The notes under the pieces: generated by a model | What the model was told of the DNA's origin: nothing | Seen by the model: only the letters and a program-made list of their open reading frames with translations | The model's database searches: none | Assembly (NCBI GenBank): GCA_002337925.1 | Contig: DDHB01000082.1 | Span: 13,380-57,591, forward strand | Length of the DNA stretch: 44,212 bases | Reading direction: 5' to 3' | Origin: Sporomusaceae bacterium UBA1887 | GTDB taxonomy: Bacteria > Bacillota > Negativicutes > Sporomusales > DSM-15969 | Position numbers and translations under genes: made by a program | Shown: in pieces, positions 1 through 9,034 of the stretch | Numbering within the stretch: the stretch's first letter is position 1 | How the letters are laid out: each line of letters begins with the position of its first letter

Positions 1-768
1 GCCTTTCTCAGAGCCTAAATTATAAATTTTCGACTCACCGCCTGATAATAAATGCAAAACTGCCAGTACGTGTGCCTGGGCCAAATCGACAACATGAATA
101 TAGTCTCGAATACATGTCCCATCTTCGGTAGCATAATCTGTTCCATAAATATCGATAGATGACCTCTGCCCCATAGCAGTTTTCAGAACCAGTGGTATAA
201 GATGCGTTTCCGGAGTATGATCTTCGCCAATGAATCCGCCGGTCAGAGCTCCGGCAGCATTAAAATAGCGCAAAGAGACATAAACCAAGCCATATGCCTT
301 ACAAAAATCTGTCAGCATTTCTTCTATAATTAATTTTGTCCGACCGTAAACATTAGTAGGCTGAGTAGGCATATCTTCTGTGATTGGCCACCTTGTTGCT
401 TCGCCATATACTGCTGCAGTTGAAGAAAAAACAATTTGGGTCACACCGCATGCCAACATTGTTTCTAGTAATGTCAGCGTCGCTACCACATTGTTTTGGT
501 AGTATTTAGCTGGTTGTAACATGGATTCACCGACTAAACTATTAGCAGCAAAATGAATAACCGCCTGAATACTATAATTATTCAGCACATCACTCATTAA
601 TACTTTATCCCGAATATCCCCAATGACTAAATGCGCCTCAGGAGGAACTGCCTCCCTATGACCTGTGGATAAATTATCGTACACTACTACAGTATGACCT
701 TGTAAAATAAGCTGATATACAGTATGGCTGCCAATATACCCAGCCCCACCAGTCACTAAAATATTCAA
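1..768 (-). CDS. galE: UDP-glucose 4-epimerase, 3' part outside window
   Basis: This enzyme interconverts UDP-glucose and UDP-galactose in the cytoplasm and so supplies galactose for surface polysaccharide. The reading frame is open from a TTG start at 768 to the window edge and gives 256 codons of a family usually near 330 to 340. The translation begins NILVTGGAGYIGSHT, the NAD-binding glycine motif of extended short-chain dehydrogenases. It continues with DNLSTGH, FAANSLVGES, an SSTAAVYGE segment, the catalytic NVYGRTK (YxxxK) and SLRYFNAAG, all typical of GalE. The TTG start is supported by GGGGAA eight bases upstream and by the fact that the Rossmann strand follows at once. The gene diverges from the glycosyltransferase at 980, with about 210 bases of AT-rich spacer between them in which I see no gene. 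The identity is secure; only the C-terminal part is missing. Confidence 0.93.
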   Translation of the reverse strand, partial: MNILVTGGAGYIGSHTVYQLILQGHTVVVYDNLSTGHREAVPPEAHLVIGDIRDKVLMSDVLNNYSIQAVIHFAANSLVGESMLQPAKYYQNNVVATLTLLETMLACGVTQIVFSSTAAVYGEATRWPITEDMPTQPTNVYGRTKLIIEEMLTDFCKAYGLVYVSLRYFNAAGALTGGFIGEDHTPETHLIPLVLKTAMGQRSSIDIYGTDYATEDGTCIRDYIHVVDLAQAHVLAVLHLLSGGESKIYNLGSEKG

Positions 769-979
769 AATTAATTCCCCATCTCTTATAGATTATTTCT
801 AAATTCTTTACTATAAAACAAATCCCTGCTGTGAAAACAAACGATCAGCGATCAGTAAACTTGTAGCAACAATAATTAAATGATAAAATTAAATAGTTGC
901 TTATCATCAATTAAGCTCGCAAATCTTGCTAGCTTAATAATTAACAAATATTGAAATAAAGGGGTTAAATGGTGATACT

Positions 980-2092
980 GTGAGACTAATATACATTAGT
1001 GAAAAATCCTTACACATTAATTCAGCCCATACAAAGTTTACTTTCGCCTTGCTAAACGAGAAATATGACACCTATTATGTTATTCCTCTACGAATAAAAC
1101 AATACATTCGATACAAGCTGGGATTTTTAAATTCATTAAAGAAGGGTCGATTAAATATTCAGCCATACTTACGCATATCAAGAAGTTTTAAAAACTACGA
1201 AACCCAAAAGCTTACTACTATAATTCATAAATATGCAATTCCAACTCAAGATACCTATGTCATGTCTACTAATATGGAATTTTGTCATACTCTAAGAAAT
1301 CAATTGCCTTCTAATTTTCGCATCATCTACTATATTTTAGATCGATATTCTGAATACGATAATCGAACAGAAGCAGAAAAAGTTAAATTTGACGAAAGAG
1401 AACAAAATATCATAAAAGAATGTGACTTTATCCTCTGTGCTTCACAAAAGCTATTAGATGAAGCCAGAATACTTAATAAATCTTCTTTTTGGTTCCCCAA
1501 TGCTGTATCAGAAAACCAAATAGTTAAACATAGAGGAAATTCCACTACAAAAAAAATCGGAATGATTTCTGATGAATTAAGCCGTATCAATTGGCCTCTC
1601 ATTTGCCAGATTGCTCATGAGTTAGAACACTATACAATAGAGTTAATCGGCAAAAATGATTTGCCTACCGGCATCAATTATCCCTCCAATATTCACATTA
1701 TTGGCTATGTGCCTTTTACAAACTTAGGAAAATATATAGAACAGTGGCATGCGGGCCTTGCCTTATATGACAAAAATAGATTTAATGAATATTGCTGCCC
1801 ATTAAAATACTTCGAATACTCCGCATTTAATATTCCTACAATATCAACTATGATCCCTGAGGGTAAGGTATGGGCTGGCTTATATCCTAACTGTATTTAT
1901 TTAGCTGACGATGCTACTCAAATTGCCGAATATGTAAAAAATATAACGGCTCAAAATCAATCTACACCCATTACTTACACACAATTAGCTCTAGAGAACA
2001 CCTGGGAACTGCGTATTGAACAATTGCATAAAATCTTTCAATCCACTTCCAACACTAAATTGGATCAACAAAAATCAGCAGAAGTTAAGTAA
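980..2092 (+). CDS. GT-B glycosyltransferase (GT4/GT1-like)
   Basis: This is probably a cytoplasmic glycosyltransferase adding a sugar to a surface glycan. The 370-residue protein has the look of a GT-B fold. An N-terminal half without a signal peptide is followed by a middle segment where DFILCASQKLLDEA resembles the inter-domain region of such enzymes. The C-terminal nucleotide-sugar domain contains IGMISDEL, IELIGKND, IHIIGYVPF and the donor-site-like CPLKYFEYSAFNIP. The acidic residue that normally sits in an EGxxxxxLEAMA motif is only partly kept, as KYFEY. The start is GTG at 980, with AAGGGG about 15 bases upstream. The first bases overlap a four-codon ATG frame at 969-983 that is probably meaningless. 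The gene is followed closely by another glycosyltransferase on the same strand, and its composition is AT-rich. Donor and acceptor cannot be named. Confidence 0.75.
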   Translation: MRLIYISEKSLHINSAHTKFTFALLNEKYDTYYVIPLRIKQYIRYKLGFLNSLKKGRLNIQPYLRISRSFKNYETQKLTTIIHKYAIPTQDTYVMSTNMEFCHTLRNQLPSNFRIIYYILDRYSEYDNRTEAEKVKFDEREQNIIKECDFILCASQKLLDEARILNKSSFWFPNAVSENQIVKHRGNSTTKKIGMISDELSRINWPLICQIAHELEHYTIELIGKNDLPTGINYPSNIHIIGYVPFTNLGKYIEQWHAGLALYDKNRFNEYCCPLKYFEYSAFNIPTISTMIPEGKVWAGLYPNCIYLADDATQIAEYVKNITAQNQSTPITYTQLALENTWELRIEQLHKIFQSTSNTKLDQQKSAEVK

Positions 2093-2121
2093 GTAAAACC
2101 TGCATAAGAAAGGTGATTTTA

Positions 2122-3024
2122 GTGATTGATATTTCTGTAATCATATGTGCATATAATAGGGAGCAATTATTGCAAGACACTTTGCTGGCATGTGATAAGC
2201 TGTTTCTTGATATTAACGCTGAAATAATAGTTGTAGATAATAATTCAACTGATAATACTAAACAAGTCGTTGAAGACTGGATGTCTGCATTGCCTCAGTC
2301 TCCACTCCAGAAATTTTACCTATTCGAAGCACGCCAGGGCTTATCGCACGCAAGAAATACAGGAATTACTAATGCTCGCGGCCGTATAATTGCCTTTCTC
2401 GATGATGACGCAATCCCCAGTGAAAACTGGTTAAGCAATATTTATAAGGCCTTTACTAAGTACCCTGATGCACTAGCACTCGGCGGCAAAATCCTACCAA
2501 ACTTTGAAGTTCCGAGACCTGATTGGTTAGCACCAAAACACGAAACATTCCTGAGTATCATGGATTTAGGTAGTACTGACCAAGAGTATCCGGCTGGCAA
2601 ATTTCCTTTTGGCGCAAACATGGCTTTTCGCAAAGAAGTTTTTAAAACAACGCTCTTTCCCACTAATCTTGGTAGAAAAGGAAACTCATTATTATCAGGA
2701 GAAGAAACCGCTTTATTTCAAGATGTAGCAAGACAAGGAAAGATTTATTACATTCCCGATATACGTGTAGTGCATTTTATTCCTAAGGAGAGGCTGACTA
2801 AGGAGTGGTTGTTATCACGGATATATGCGCAAGGAGTATCCGATGTTAGACAAAACAGATCGAAACTTAACACTATTTACGCATTACGTATACGTTGGTT
2901 TTACTATAAACGTAAAATACATATGGTAATACACTCAAACTACAATAATGATTTTGAAAAACAAAGCAAGCTAGCTTACGAAAAAGGCTGCTTAGATGAA
3001 CTTAAAGGCCAAAGCTGTATCTAA
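2122..3024 (+). CDS. family 2 glycosyltransferase
   Basis: This is a GT-A family 2 glycosyltransferase that transfers a sugar from a nucleotide donor in surface glycan assembly. The first 30 residues, DISVIICAYNRE, form the usual first Rossmann strand. VDNNSTDNT is the nucleotide-binding loop, ARNTGITNARG lines the donor site, and AFLDDDAIP carries the metal-binding DxD. HFIPKERLTKEWLL near residue 230 is the acceptor-side segment common in this family. I place the start at GTG 2122 rather than the upstream GTG 2113, because AAGAAAGGTG at 2106-2115 is then correctly spaced and the protein begins directly at the fold. The gene lies 30 bases after the preceding glycosyltransferase, so the two are probably co-transcribed. 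It converges on the gene at 3058, with 33 bases between them and no clear terminator. The specificity is unknown. Confidence 0.88.
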   Translation: MIDISVIICAYNREQLLQDTLLACDKLFLDINAEIIVVDNNSTDNTKQVVEDWMSALPQSPLQKFYLFEARQGLSHARNTGITNARGRIIAFLDDDAIPSENWLSNIYKAFTKYPDALALGGKILPNFEVPRPDWLAPKHETFLSIMDLGSTDQEYPAGKFPFGANMAFRKEVFKTTLFPTNLGRKGNSLLSGEETALFQDVARQGKIYYIPDIRVVHFIPKERLTKEWLLSRIYAQGVSDVRQNRSKLNTIYALRIRWFYYKRKIHMVIHSNYNNDFEKQSKLAYEKGCLDELKGQSCI

Positions 3025-3057
3025 CAAGCCCTTAGACACAGCCCTGATTTGCAAAGC

Positions 3058-5034
3058 CTATTCTTCCAAATTCTTTCCATGCGTGATCCTCCACCAGGCA
3101 ATCCCACGTTTTGCAGTTACTTCCTGCCTTATTACTTCTCCACTTGGCGGCACAGCAGCCAAGTGGTTGTTGTTTAGAGATTCAACCATATTATTTTCTA
3201 ATCGACCAATAAAATCAGCTGAGATCCATAACTGATCATTCGATCCAAATATTTTATCTGTCGTTAAACTTTGGCCCACAGAGTAATAATTAAACCCTTT
3301 TGGAGCTATTAGCTCAAATAAAGTCGGTGCTATATCAATATGACTACCGGCTACTTTACTGGGTAGCAAGTCCTTCGTCACTCCCTGACCAAAAAGAACT
3401 AACGGAACAGCATAGCGTTCATACAATGAGGGATTCGCATCCAAGTTCACTCTGTCACCATGATCACCGGTAATAATAAACAAGCTTTCAGGATATTTCT
3501 TATACATAGTATTCACAAAATCGGCCATAACTTTGTCTGCGTACCAGAAGTGGCCAAGTTTATTAATCCATTCCTGATCACCTTTTAATTTATCTGGCAA
3601 TCCATTATTAATACTCTCTGTATCAAAATTCTCAGCCTGTAAATTTACTGTATAAGGTGGGTGATTCGACGTAGTTAATATCACATGAAAAGTTGGCTTT
3701 TCATCTGTAAGCATATCAGAAATCGCATTCAAAAAATACTTGTCCTCACTCCCCCAAGCATTTCCTCCTTGATTCTCCAAATCACTACAGCTATAGAACT
3801 TATCAAATCCTTGCGCCAAAGTAAATTCTTCCAATCGCTGCCAAGAGCTAAAACCGCCATACCAAAAATAGGTTTTATAACCTAAACTCTTCATTTGCAC
3901 CGCTATTGAGGTAGCATAAGGTGCACTGTATGACTCTTCTTGATAATTGGGAGAAATATTTATTTCGGGAAATCCTGTGACAATACTATTAACTGCAGAC
4001 ATTGTTGATATACTCGCCGGTAAAAAGGTTTGTACATACGCTGCATTACTCTGTTCAATTATACTCTTTAATCCATTAGTAAGATTTAAACTGCTGTATT
4101 TAGGTAACAAAGGCCATTGTGCATAGCTCTCGCCAATAAGTAGAAAAACGTGGCGAGGTTTTTTTATTCTAGCCCCCTGTACTTCTTTCTTCAGGAAGTT
4201 TTCTACATTAGTGGTTTGTATGTGACTGCCTGCTAAATAGCTGCCATATTGAATAACCTGCTCCTTTGAGATATTTAAATCTTTAGCATTTTTCAATTTG
4301 GCATTAATACTATATACCCGATATAGAGCTTGAACATCATCTAAAATAGCTTCGTTCAAAAACTCATCTTTGCACTTGGATGCACTTTCCCAGCTAATTC
4401 CATTTCCGTAAGTCAAGCTTCCTCCAAATCGAGTAAACATAATAAATAAACCAATGCACATTACTACGCCTATACGAAATGCATTTTTTTGGTAATTAGT
4501 CGAAAATTGTGGCATGTTATATGTTTTGGTATTCAAAATTAGTTTTAAAAGAGCACATAAAAAAACTGCGAGAAACAGTGCAACTGCTAATCGAGCCACT
4601 AAATGATATTGCTGAACTAAAGTATAAAATAAGGCCACTGTATCATCTTTAAAGGTATTAAAAATAAAAACACTAAAAGCCATATGAAATTGTTCATAAT
4701 AGGGAATTCTAACTTGAAATAATATACTAAGAATTACTATGTAAAAACAGCCTAAGACAAATCTAATATTTTGTATTTTTGATGATGAAATAATAAGATT
4801 TGTTATAGAGCAAAATATAAAGGTAAGCAGAGTAATAATACCTGCACTTTTTAAACTAAGCCGAGTTCCATAGTATAACGACAAAATAATATCTTTACCG
4901 GTAGTACTTGCATTCAAATACTCATTCAATATACCAATAAACGCGCCGCGAAACAAACAAAATACACCAAGAATAAAAATATATAATTTCAAATCCTGCT
5001 GTATATTTTTAAAAAATTGTTCCCACCTTTTCAC
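3058..5034 (-). CDS. LTA synthase-like membrane phosphotransferase (sulfatase fold)
   Basis: The protein has about five hydrophobic N-terminal segments in the first 220 residues, followed by an extracytoplasmic sulfatase/alkaline-phosphatase-superfamily domain. The domain is marked by HVFLLIGESYAQ (metal ligand Glu), SISTMSAVNSIVTG (region of the Thr/Ser nucleophile), FWYGGFSSW, and IITGDHGDRV (metal-binding Asp-His). This is the layout of LtaS, MdoB/OpgB and related enzymes that move phosphoglycerol or phosphoethanolamine from a phospholipid onto a glycan. In a diderm lacking lipoteichoic acid the acceptor is more likely periplasmic glucan, LPS or the neighbouring polysaccharide; that is inference. 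I prefer GTG 5034 (658 residues) to TTG 5055, because AAAGGAG lies nine bases before the GTG and inside the longer frame. It stands alone between a probable terminator at 5079 and the convergent gene ending at 3024. Which phosphorus group it transfers is open. Confidence 0.85.
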   Translation of the reverse strand: MKRWEQFFKNIQQDLKLYIFILGVFCLFRGAFIGILNEYLNASTTGKDIILSLYYGTRLSLKSAGIITLLTFIFCSITNLIISSSKIQNIRFVLGCFYIVILSILFQVRIPYYEQFHMAFSVFIFNTFKDDTVALFYTLVQQYHLVARLAVALFLAVFLCALLKLILNTKTYNMPQFSTNYQKNAFRIGVVMCIGLFIMFTRFGGSLTYGNGISWESASKCKDEFLNEAILDDVQALYRVYSINAKLKNAKDLNISKEQVIQYGSYLAGSHIQTTNVENFLKKEVQGARIKKPRHVFLLIGESYAQWPLLPKYSSLNLTNGLKSIIEQSNAAYVQTFLPASISTMSAVNSIVTGFPEINISPNYQEESYSAPYATSIAVQMKSLGYKTYFWYGGFSSWQRLEEFTLAQGFDKFYSCSDLENQGGNAWGSEDKYFLNAISDMLTDEKPTFHVILTTSNHPPYTVNLQAENFDTESINNGLPDKLKGDQEWINKLGHFWYADKVMADFVNTMYKKYPESLFIITGDHGDRVNLDANPSLYERYAVPLVLFGQGVTKDLLPSKVAGSHIDIAPTLFELIAPKGFNYYSVGQSLTTDKIFGSNDQLWISADFIGRLENNMVESLNNNHLAAVPPSGEVIRQEVTAKRGIAWWRITHGKNLEE

Positions 5035-5078
5035 ACTTAGATACTCCTTTACCAATAGATAAAACTCGATAAATATAA

Positions 5079-5115
5079 AATTGCCACGTGTCTTTTCGAG
5101 GACAACGCGGCAATT
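5079..5115 (-). terminator. candidate terminator after radical SAM gene
   Basis: A strong hairpin has arms AATTGCC-CG-TGTC and GACA-CG-GGCAATT, with a single mismatch, a one-base bulge and an eight-base loop. On the minus strand it is followed by TTTTATATTT. It lies about 70 bases after the radical SAM stop codon and before the sulfatase-fold gene, so it probably closes the upstream unit. The T-tract is interrupted, hence moderate confidence. Confidence 0.55.
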
Positions 5116-5186
5116 AACCTTGTTAAACGACCAGTTTAACTAAATATTCCAGCTCCCATACTTCCCCGTCACATTTCAACCTAATT

Positions 5187-6302
5187 CTATTTCTTCTTAG
5201 CTTTTATCATTAAAGATTTACTTTTTTTAAGTATCTTCTTTGGAAGCTTCCATACTCCATATAAGGAATCCTTTATAGAAGATATTTTTTTCTCATTTAA
5301 AGAATATTGAACATTATTATCGGCTAATTTTTGATTAAAAAAGTCATACAGTTCCGGTTGGAGCCAGTTGCGTCCGCTATTATCTACACGATTTCTCATT
5401 TCCGCATAAGTGGGAGTGATAAGCTCAGGAATATTACCTAATGTCAAAAAAGCATGTCCATTGTAACAATGAGGCAATGTGCATTTATATCCGATCGCAT
5501 TAAAATTCAAGGGCTTTGTTATATCATCATAAATATTGTCAAGCTCGCGTCCACAATAGCATTGCCGAACAACACCTGTACTTAAGTTAACATATAAACT
5601 CCAATCACCTGCATAACAAAACTCTTTCCGCTTTTTATAAAAAATAGTAGTTTTAAAGTTAAATAAAGCTGAGTTAAAAGTACCCCAAATGTTTTGATAC
5701 TCTTTAAAGGAATAGTCTGATAAAACGTTAATTCCAGATGTTCTGTCATCTCTTGCGATCGTAATATGACATAAAGTACCAAGCTTTTGTAAACATATTG
5801 CTTTTATATCCTCAATGGATGATATAAGCTCATCACTAGGAGTAATTTCTACAGTAAATGAACTCCCGCAGGCTCTCACTTTTTCAATATTCTCGAAGAA
5901 TTGATCAAGCAAATTAAGACGCTTTAATTCTAAATAATGAAATGAAAACTTAAAAATAAGCCTTTGCAGCAATTGCGTAGGGAATAATGTAATCTCATCA
6001 AAGCGTTTTGTTAACGTTCCATTTGTCACCACCATGACATAATGTCCTTCTTCTAACAACACTTTAATGACGTCCAGTATTTCCTCCGATAAAAGCGTTT
6101 CACCACCTGCGCACAAATTAAACAAACATTTTCCGCCAAGGCGTTCAACAGACAGAGCAGATCTGATAGTCTCCGGGGTTTGCGAAAAACTAGCCAGCTT
6201 ATTATTAAATTTTCTTTGCTGTGTTATATAACAATAATGGCATCGTAAATTACAAGTTTCTGTTGGTATGTAGCATTCAATATACCTTTTTAATTTATCC
6301 AT
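5187..6302 (-). CDS. radical SAM protein with SPASM-like C-terminal cysteines
   Basis: This is a radical S-adenosylmethionine enzyme. Residues 17 to 24 hold CNLRCHYC, the CxxxCxxC motif that binds the 4Fe-4S cluster. NLCAGGETLL matches the GGEP-type SAM-binding motif, and VVTNGTL follows as the next strand. A second group of cysteines lies in the last third (CYAGDWSLYV, RQCYCGRE, CTLPHCYNGH) and resembles a SPASM or twitch auxiliary-cluster region. ATG 6302 is preferred over ATG 6317, because AAAGGT precedes it at normal spacing and the longer start overlaps the previous gene. Only four bases separate it from the pyruvyl transferase gene, so the two are one operon. The substrate cannot be read from sequence. 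By context it could be a sugar, or a peptide or lipid linked to the polysaccharide. Composition is AT-rich, like its neighbours. Confidence 0.85.
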   Translation of the reverse strand: MDKLKRYIECYIPTETCNLRCHYCYITQQRKFNNKLASFSQTPETIRSALSVERLGGKCLFNLCAGGETLLSEEILDVIKVLLEEGHYVMVVTNGTLTKRFDEITLFPTQLLQRLIFKFSFHYLELKRLNLLDQFFENIEKVRACGSSFTVEITPSDELISSIEDIKAICLQKLGTLCHITIARDDRTSGINVLSDYSFKEYQNIWGTFNSALFNFKTTIFYKKRKEFCYAGDWSLYVNLSTGVVRQCYCGRELDNIYDDITKPLNFNAIGYKCTLPHCYNGHAFLTLGNIPELITPTYAEMRNRVDNSGRNWLQPELYDFFNQKLADNNVQYSLNEKKISSIKDSLYGVWKLPKKILKKSKSLMIKAKKK

Positions 6303-6306
6303 TATT

Positions 6307-7380
6307 TTACCTTTCATCTACCGTACTAATTTCTTTTAATTTCTCCAACAAAAGCTGTTTATAATTATTAGATACATTACTATTATTACTAGCACCCGTT
6401 AAACAGCTAGTAATTAAATCAGCATATTCCGCATTATTGGAGTCAATATAATGTACAAAATCCAAATTGGAAAACCATTTTATTCCTGCGCTAATCTTTG
6501 TGTCAAAAGATTTAAAAGCAATAACCGGTGTATGAGTAATCACCGAGAAAATAACTCCATGGAAACGGTCGGTAATTACTAGTTGTGCGTTTCTTATAGC
6601 CTGTATTTTATTTATCACTTCAGTACTTCTATTTTGGCCATCCACCCGATAAGAAACAAGTGTATCATTAAAACGATAAGGGATATTGCATTTATCTAAT
6701 GTATCTGTAATTTTTTGAATTTGCTCTGCAGGCAGAACTTTTTCTTTATCCTTACGCAGAAGAAAGAGAACTCCTTCTCGCTCAGCATTTGTTAACGGTA
6801 ATTCATCTTCTAACGCTAGTACACTATCCGGTAATAAATGAATATGAATATTATCAAAGTACTTTTGGGCCACACCACAGCTAATTTCATCTCGGGTAAT
6901 TAAATGCAGGTGTTTGTGGCCGTTATATATTTGACGGCTAATTTGTAATTCTTTTGTTCCTAAATCATTAGGAGTAAAATATATGCTTTGAGGCATTATA
7001 ACTATTTTATTCTGACGAAAACGCGAAATAATATCACGGCGTAATTTTTCTTCCCAAATATATAAATTTCCTAGATTGCCTCCACCTATCGTATATATGG
7101 TATCTGTTTCGTGAATCAAGGATTGTAAATCTTCTTTATAATTATGGTATATTGAAGTTGGAATCTCAAAAATACTATCAGCAGGATAAACTTTACTTAA
7201 TAAATTTAATATAGCCAGACAGATAGCTTGATCACCTAAGTTTCCATATTCCGGAGTACCTATAAAAAAAACTTTAGGCTGTTTACATCTTAAAATTTCG
7301 TTTTCGATGATCTTATAGTGTTTTCTATATCGTAAACGGTGTCTAAACTTTTTAAAAAAATTCTTTATTTCATTTAACAT
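6307..7380 (-). CDS. polysaccharide pyruvyl transferase family protein
   Basis: This protein belongs to the polysaccharide pyruvyl transferase family (CsaB, ExoV, EpsO), whose members put ketal-linked pyruvate from phosphoenolpyruvate on sugars; some relatives act as glycosyltransferases. FFIGTPEYGNLGDQAICLA near residue 40 is the typical N-terminal motif. YTIGGGNLGNLY follows near residue 95, IVIMPQSIYF near 130, HLITRDEISC near 160, and VITDRFHGVIFSVI near 280. That last one is the conserved RxH-containing motif of the family. The length of 357 residues is normal. Start ATG 7380 has AAAGGAC about ten bases upstream. The gene leads a two-gene unit with the radical SAM gene and follows manC after 116 bases. 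Pyruvylation would add negative charge to a glycan, and in Firmicutes pyruvylated wall polymers bind SLH domains, which also occur here in OmpM; a functional link is only inference. Confidence 0.85.
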   Translation of the reverse strand: MLNEIKNFFKKFRHRLRYRKHYKIIENEILRCKQPKVFFIGTPEYGNLGDQAICLAILNLLSKVYPADSIFEIPTSIYHNYKEDLQSLIHETDTIYTIGGGNLGNLYIWEEKLRRDIISRFRQNKIVIMPQSIYFTPNDLGTKELQISRQIYNGHKHLHLITRDEISCGVAQKYFDNIHIHLLPDSVLALEDELPLTNAEREGVLFLLRKDKEKVLPAEQIQKITDTLDKCNIPYRFNDTLVSYRVDGQNRSTEVINKIQAIRNAQLVITDRFHGVIFSVITHTPVIAFKSFDTKISAGIKWFSNLDFVHYIDSNNAEYADLITSCLTGASNNSNVSNNYKQLLLEKLKEISTVDER

Positions 7381-7496
7381 TAAAAAAAATGTCCTTTCAA
7401 ATATACGCTTTAAATTTTCTTTTACACTTTCGTTATTTTAGCTATTTAATTTCAACGTATTCGGAATAAAACCTTCTTTGAAAAAATCCCCATGTG

Positions 7497-8879
7497 CTAC
7501 GCTCTTCCATAAATATCATCAAAACGTACAATGTCATCTTCTTCTAAATACTTTCCATTTTGTACTTCGATAATTTCCAACGGAATTCTACCAGGATTTT
7601 CCAAACGATGTTTAGTAGACATCGGTATGAATACACTTTCATTTTCATGAACTATTTTTTCTTCTTCCCCAATCGTTACCCTAGCTGATCCGCCTGTTAC
7701 AATCCAGTGCTCACTTCGATGGTAGTGCATTTGTAGACTGAGTCTTCCGCCTGGTGCCACAACGATTTTTTTCATCTTATAGCCAGGCCCTTCACCCAAT
7801 ACCGTATAGCTGCCCCAAGGACGATGAACAGTAGTTGGTACTTCCGCTTCCGTGCGGCCTTGCCTCTTTAATTCGATAACAACATCCCTTACCTTTTGTG
7901 ATTCCCCTTTCTTGGCAACCAAAATAACATCATCTGTTTCCACAACCAGCAAGTCCTCTAGGCCAATGCCGGCAATCAGGCGGCTTCGTCCCAATACCAG
8001 CGAATTAACCGAATCTACTAACAGGCAATCTCCTTCCAGGGCATTACCGTTTTCATCTTTATCCAGCACATCGTAAATAGCATCCCAGGACCCGATATCA
8101 TTCCAATAGGTCGTAAACGGGATAGTAGCTACCTTTTTTGATTTTTCAGCCAATGCATAATCAATGGATATATTTGGCATTTCAGCAAATTTTTCTATCA
8201 CTACTTTCCATGGCTTAGCTGCCAGATCTGCAATCTCCGGTGCCAATGCGGCCAATTCGGCTTGAAAACATCCAACCATAAAGATAAACATTCCTGAATT
8301 CCAATAGTAATTACCGGCATGAACATACTCCTCAGCGGTTTCCATATCCGGTTTTTCCCGGAAAGACTCTACAACATAGCCTTCCTCCCATTGTACTCCA
8401 GCCTGAATATAACCATATCCCGTTTCCGGCTTGACCGGCTTTATACCAAAAGTAACAATTCTCTCTTTTTCCGCCATCTCAGCTGCTAACAGTACTGCTT
8501 TACAGAAGTCTTCAATTGGCCGAATAATATGATCGGCAGGAGTAATAAATATTACTTCATCGTCAGACGCTCCTAGCTCATCAATGCAGTAACGCACTGC
8601 CAGAGCAATTGCCGGAGCAGTATTACGGGCAACTGGTTCGAGAAGGATATGAGCTCCCTCAATACCGCATACCTTCAACTCTGCCTGAACATGATGAAGA
8701 TATTCCTGATTCGTCACAATCAGCAAATCTGTTTCTTTAACCAGCGGTAAGAACCTTTGAATTGTTTGTGACAACAACGAAGCATTATCTCCGATTTTCA
8801 AAAATTGCTTGGGATACCCCTGACGAGATAAGGGAAAAAGACGAGTTCCTCCGCCACCGGCTAAAATAACTACCTTCAT
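7497..8879 (-). CDS. manC: mannose-1-phosphate guanylyltransferase / mannose-6-phosphate isomerase
   Basis: This bifunctional cytoplasmic enzyme makes GDP-mannose from mannose-1-phosphate and GTP, and its C-terminal cupin isomerises fructose-6-phosphate and mannose-6-phosphate. The N-terminal nucleotidyltransferase shows LAGGGGTRLFPLSRQGYPKQ (signature and catalytic Lys), EPVARNTAPAIALA, FITPADHII, and EKPD near residue 175. The C-terminal part holds RPWGSYTVL, LQMHYHRSEHW and VTGGSARVTIGEE, the type II PMI cupin. At 460 residues it is the usual length. GAGGAG lies nine bases before ATG 8879. The base composition is closer to the genome core than the AT-rich genes to its left, so it may belong to a conserved set with galU, the epimerase and ugd. 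GDP-mannose could serve the polysaccharide directly or feed deoxysugars made elsewhere. Confidence 0.95.
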   Translation of the reverse strand: MKVVILAGGGGTRLFPLSRQGYPKQFLKIGDNASLLSQTIQRFLPLVKETDLLIVTNQEYLHHVQAELKVCGIEGAHILLEPVARNTAPAIALAVRYCIDELGASDDEVIFITPADHIIRPIEDFCKAVLLAAEMAEKERIVTFGIKPVKPETGYGYIQAGVQWEEGYVVESFREKPDMETAEEYVHAGNYYWNSGMFIFMVGCFQAELAALAPEIADLAAKPWKVVIEKFAEMPNISIDYALAEKSKKVATIPFTTYWNDIGSWDAIYDVLDKDENGNALEGDCLLVDSVNSLVLGRSRLIAGIGLEDLLVVETDDVILVAKKGESQKVRDVVIELKRQGRTEAEVPTTVHRPWGSYTVLGEGPGYKMKKIVVAPGGRLSLQMHYHRSEHWIVTGGSARVTIGEEEKIVHENESVFIPMSTKHRLENPGRIPLEIIEVQNGKYLEEDDIVRFDDIYGRA

Positions 8880-8998
8880 TTATCAATTCTCCTCAATCGA
8901 TTATTTCACTAAGCTACGGTCTTATAACTACTCTATATCCAATCGTTTTATACTATACAATTTTATTTTCCACACCATTCATCAGAACCCCTTTTTGC

Positions 8999-9032
8999 AA
9001 AAAAATCCTCATCTTGAAAAAGATGAGGATTT
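8999..9032 (-). terminator. intrinsic terminator after galU
   Basis: A perfect 13-bp stem (AAATCCTCATCTT with its complement, loop GAAA) is followed on the minus strand by a run of seven T. It begins three bases after the galU stop codon, so galU is separated from manC transcriptionally. Confidence 0.9.
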
Positions 9033-9034
9033 AG

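Noticed and set aside
969..983. Four-codon ATG frame overlapping the first glycosyltransferase start
   Set aside because: It has a possible ribosome site, but a tetrapeptide frame can occur by chance and nothing else supports a leader peptide.
5079..5115. Hairpin at 5079 as another copy of the 33-base repeat
   Set aside because: It shares only ATTGCCACGT with the repeat, and the rest differs. A terminator hairpin explains it better.
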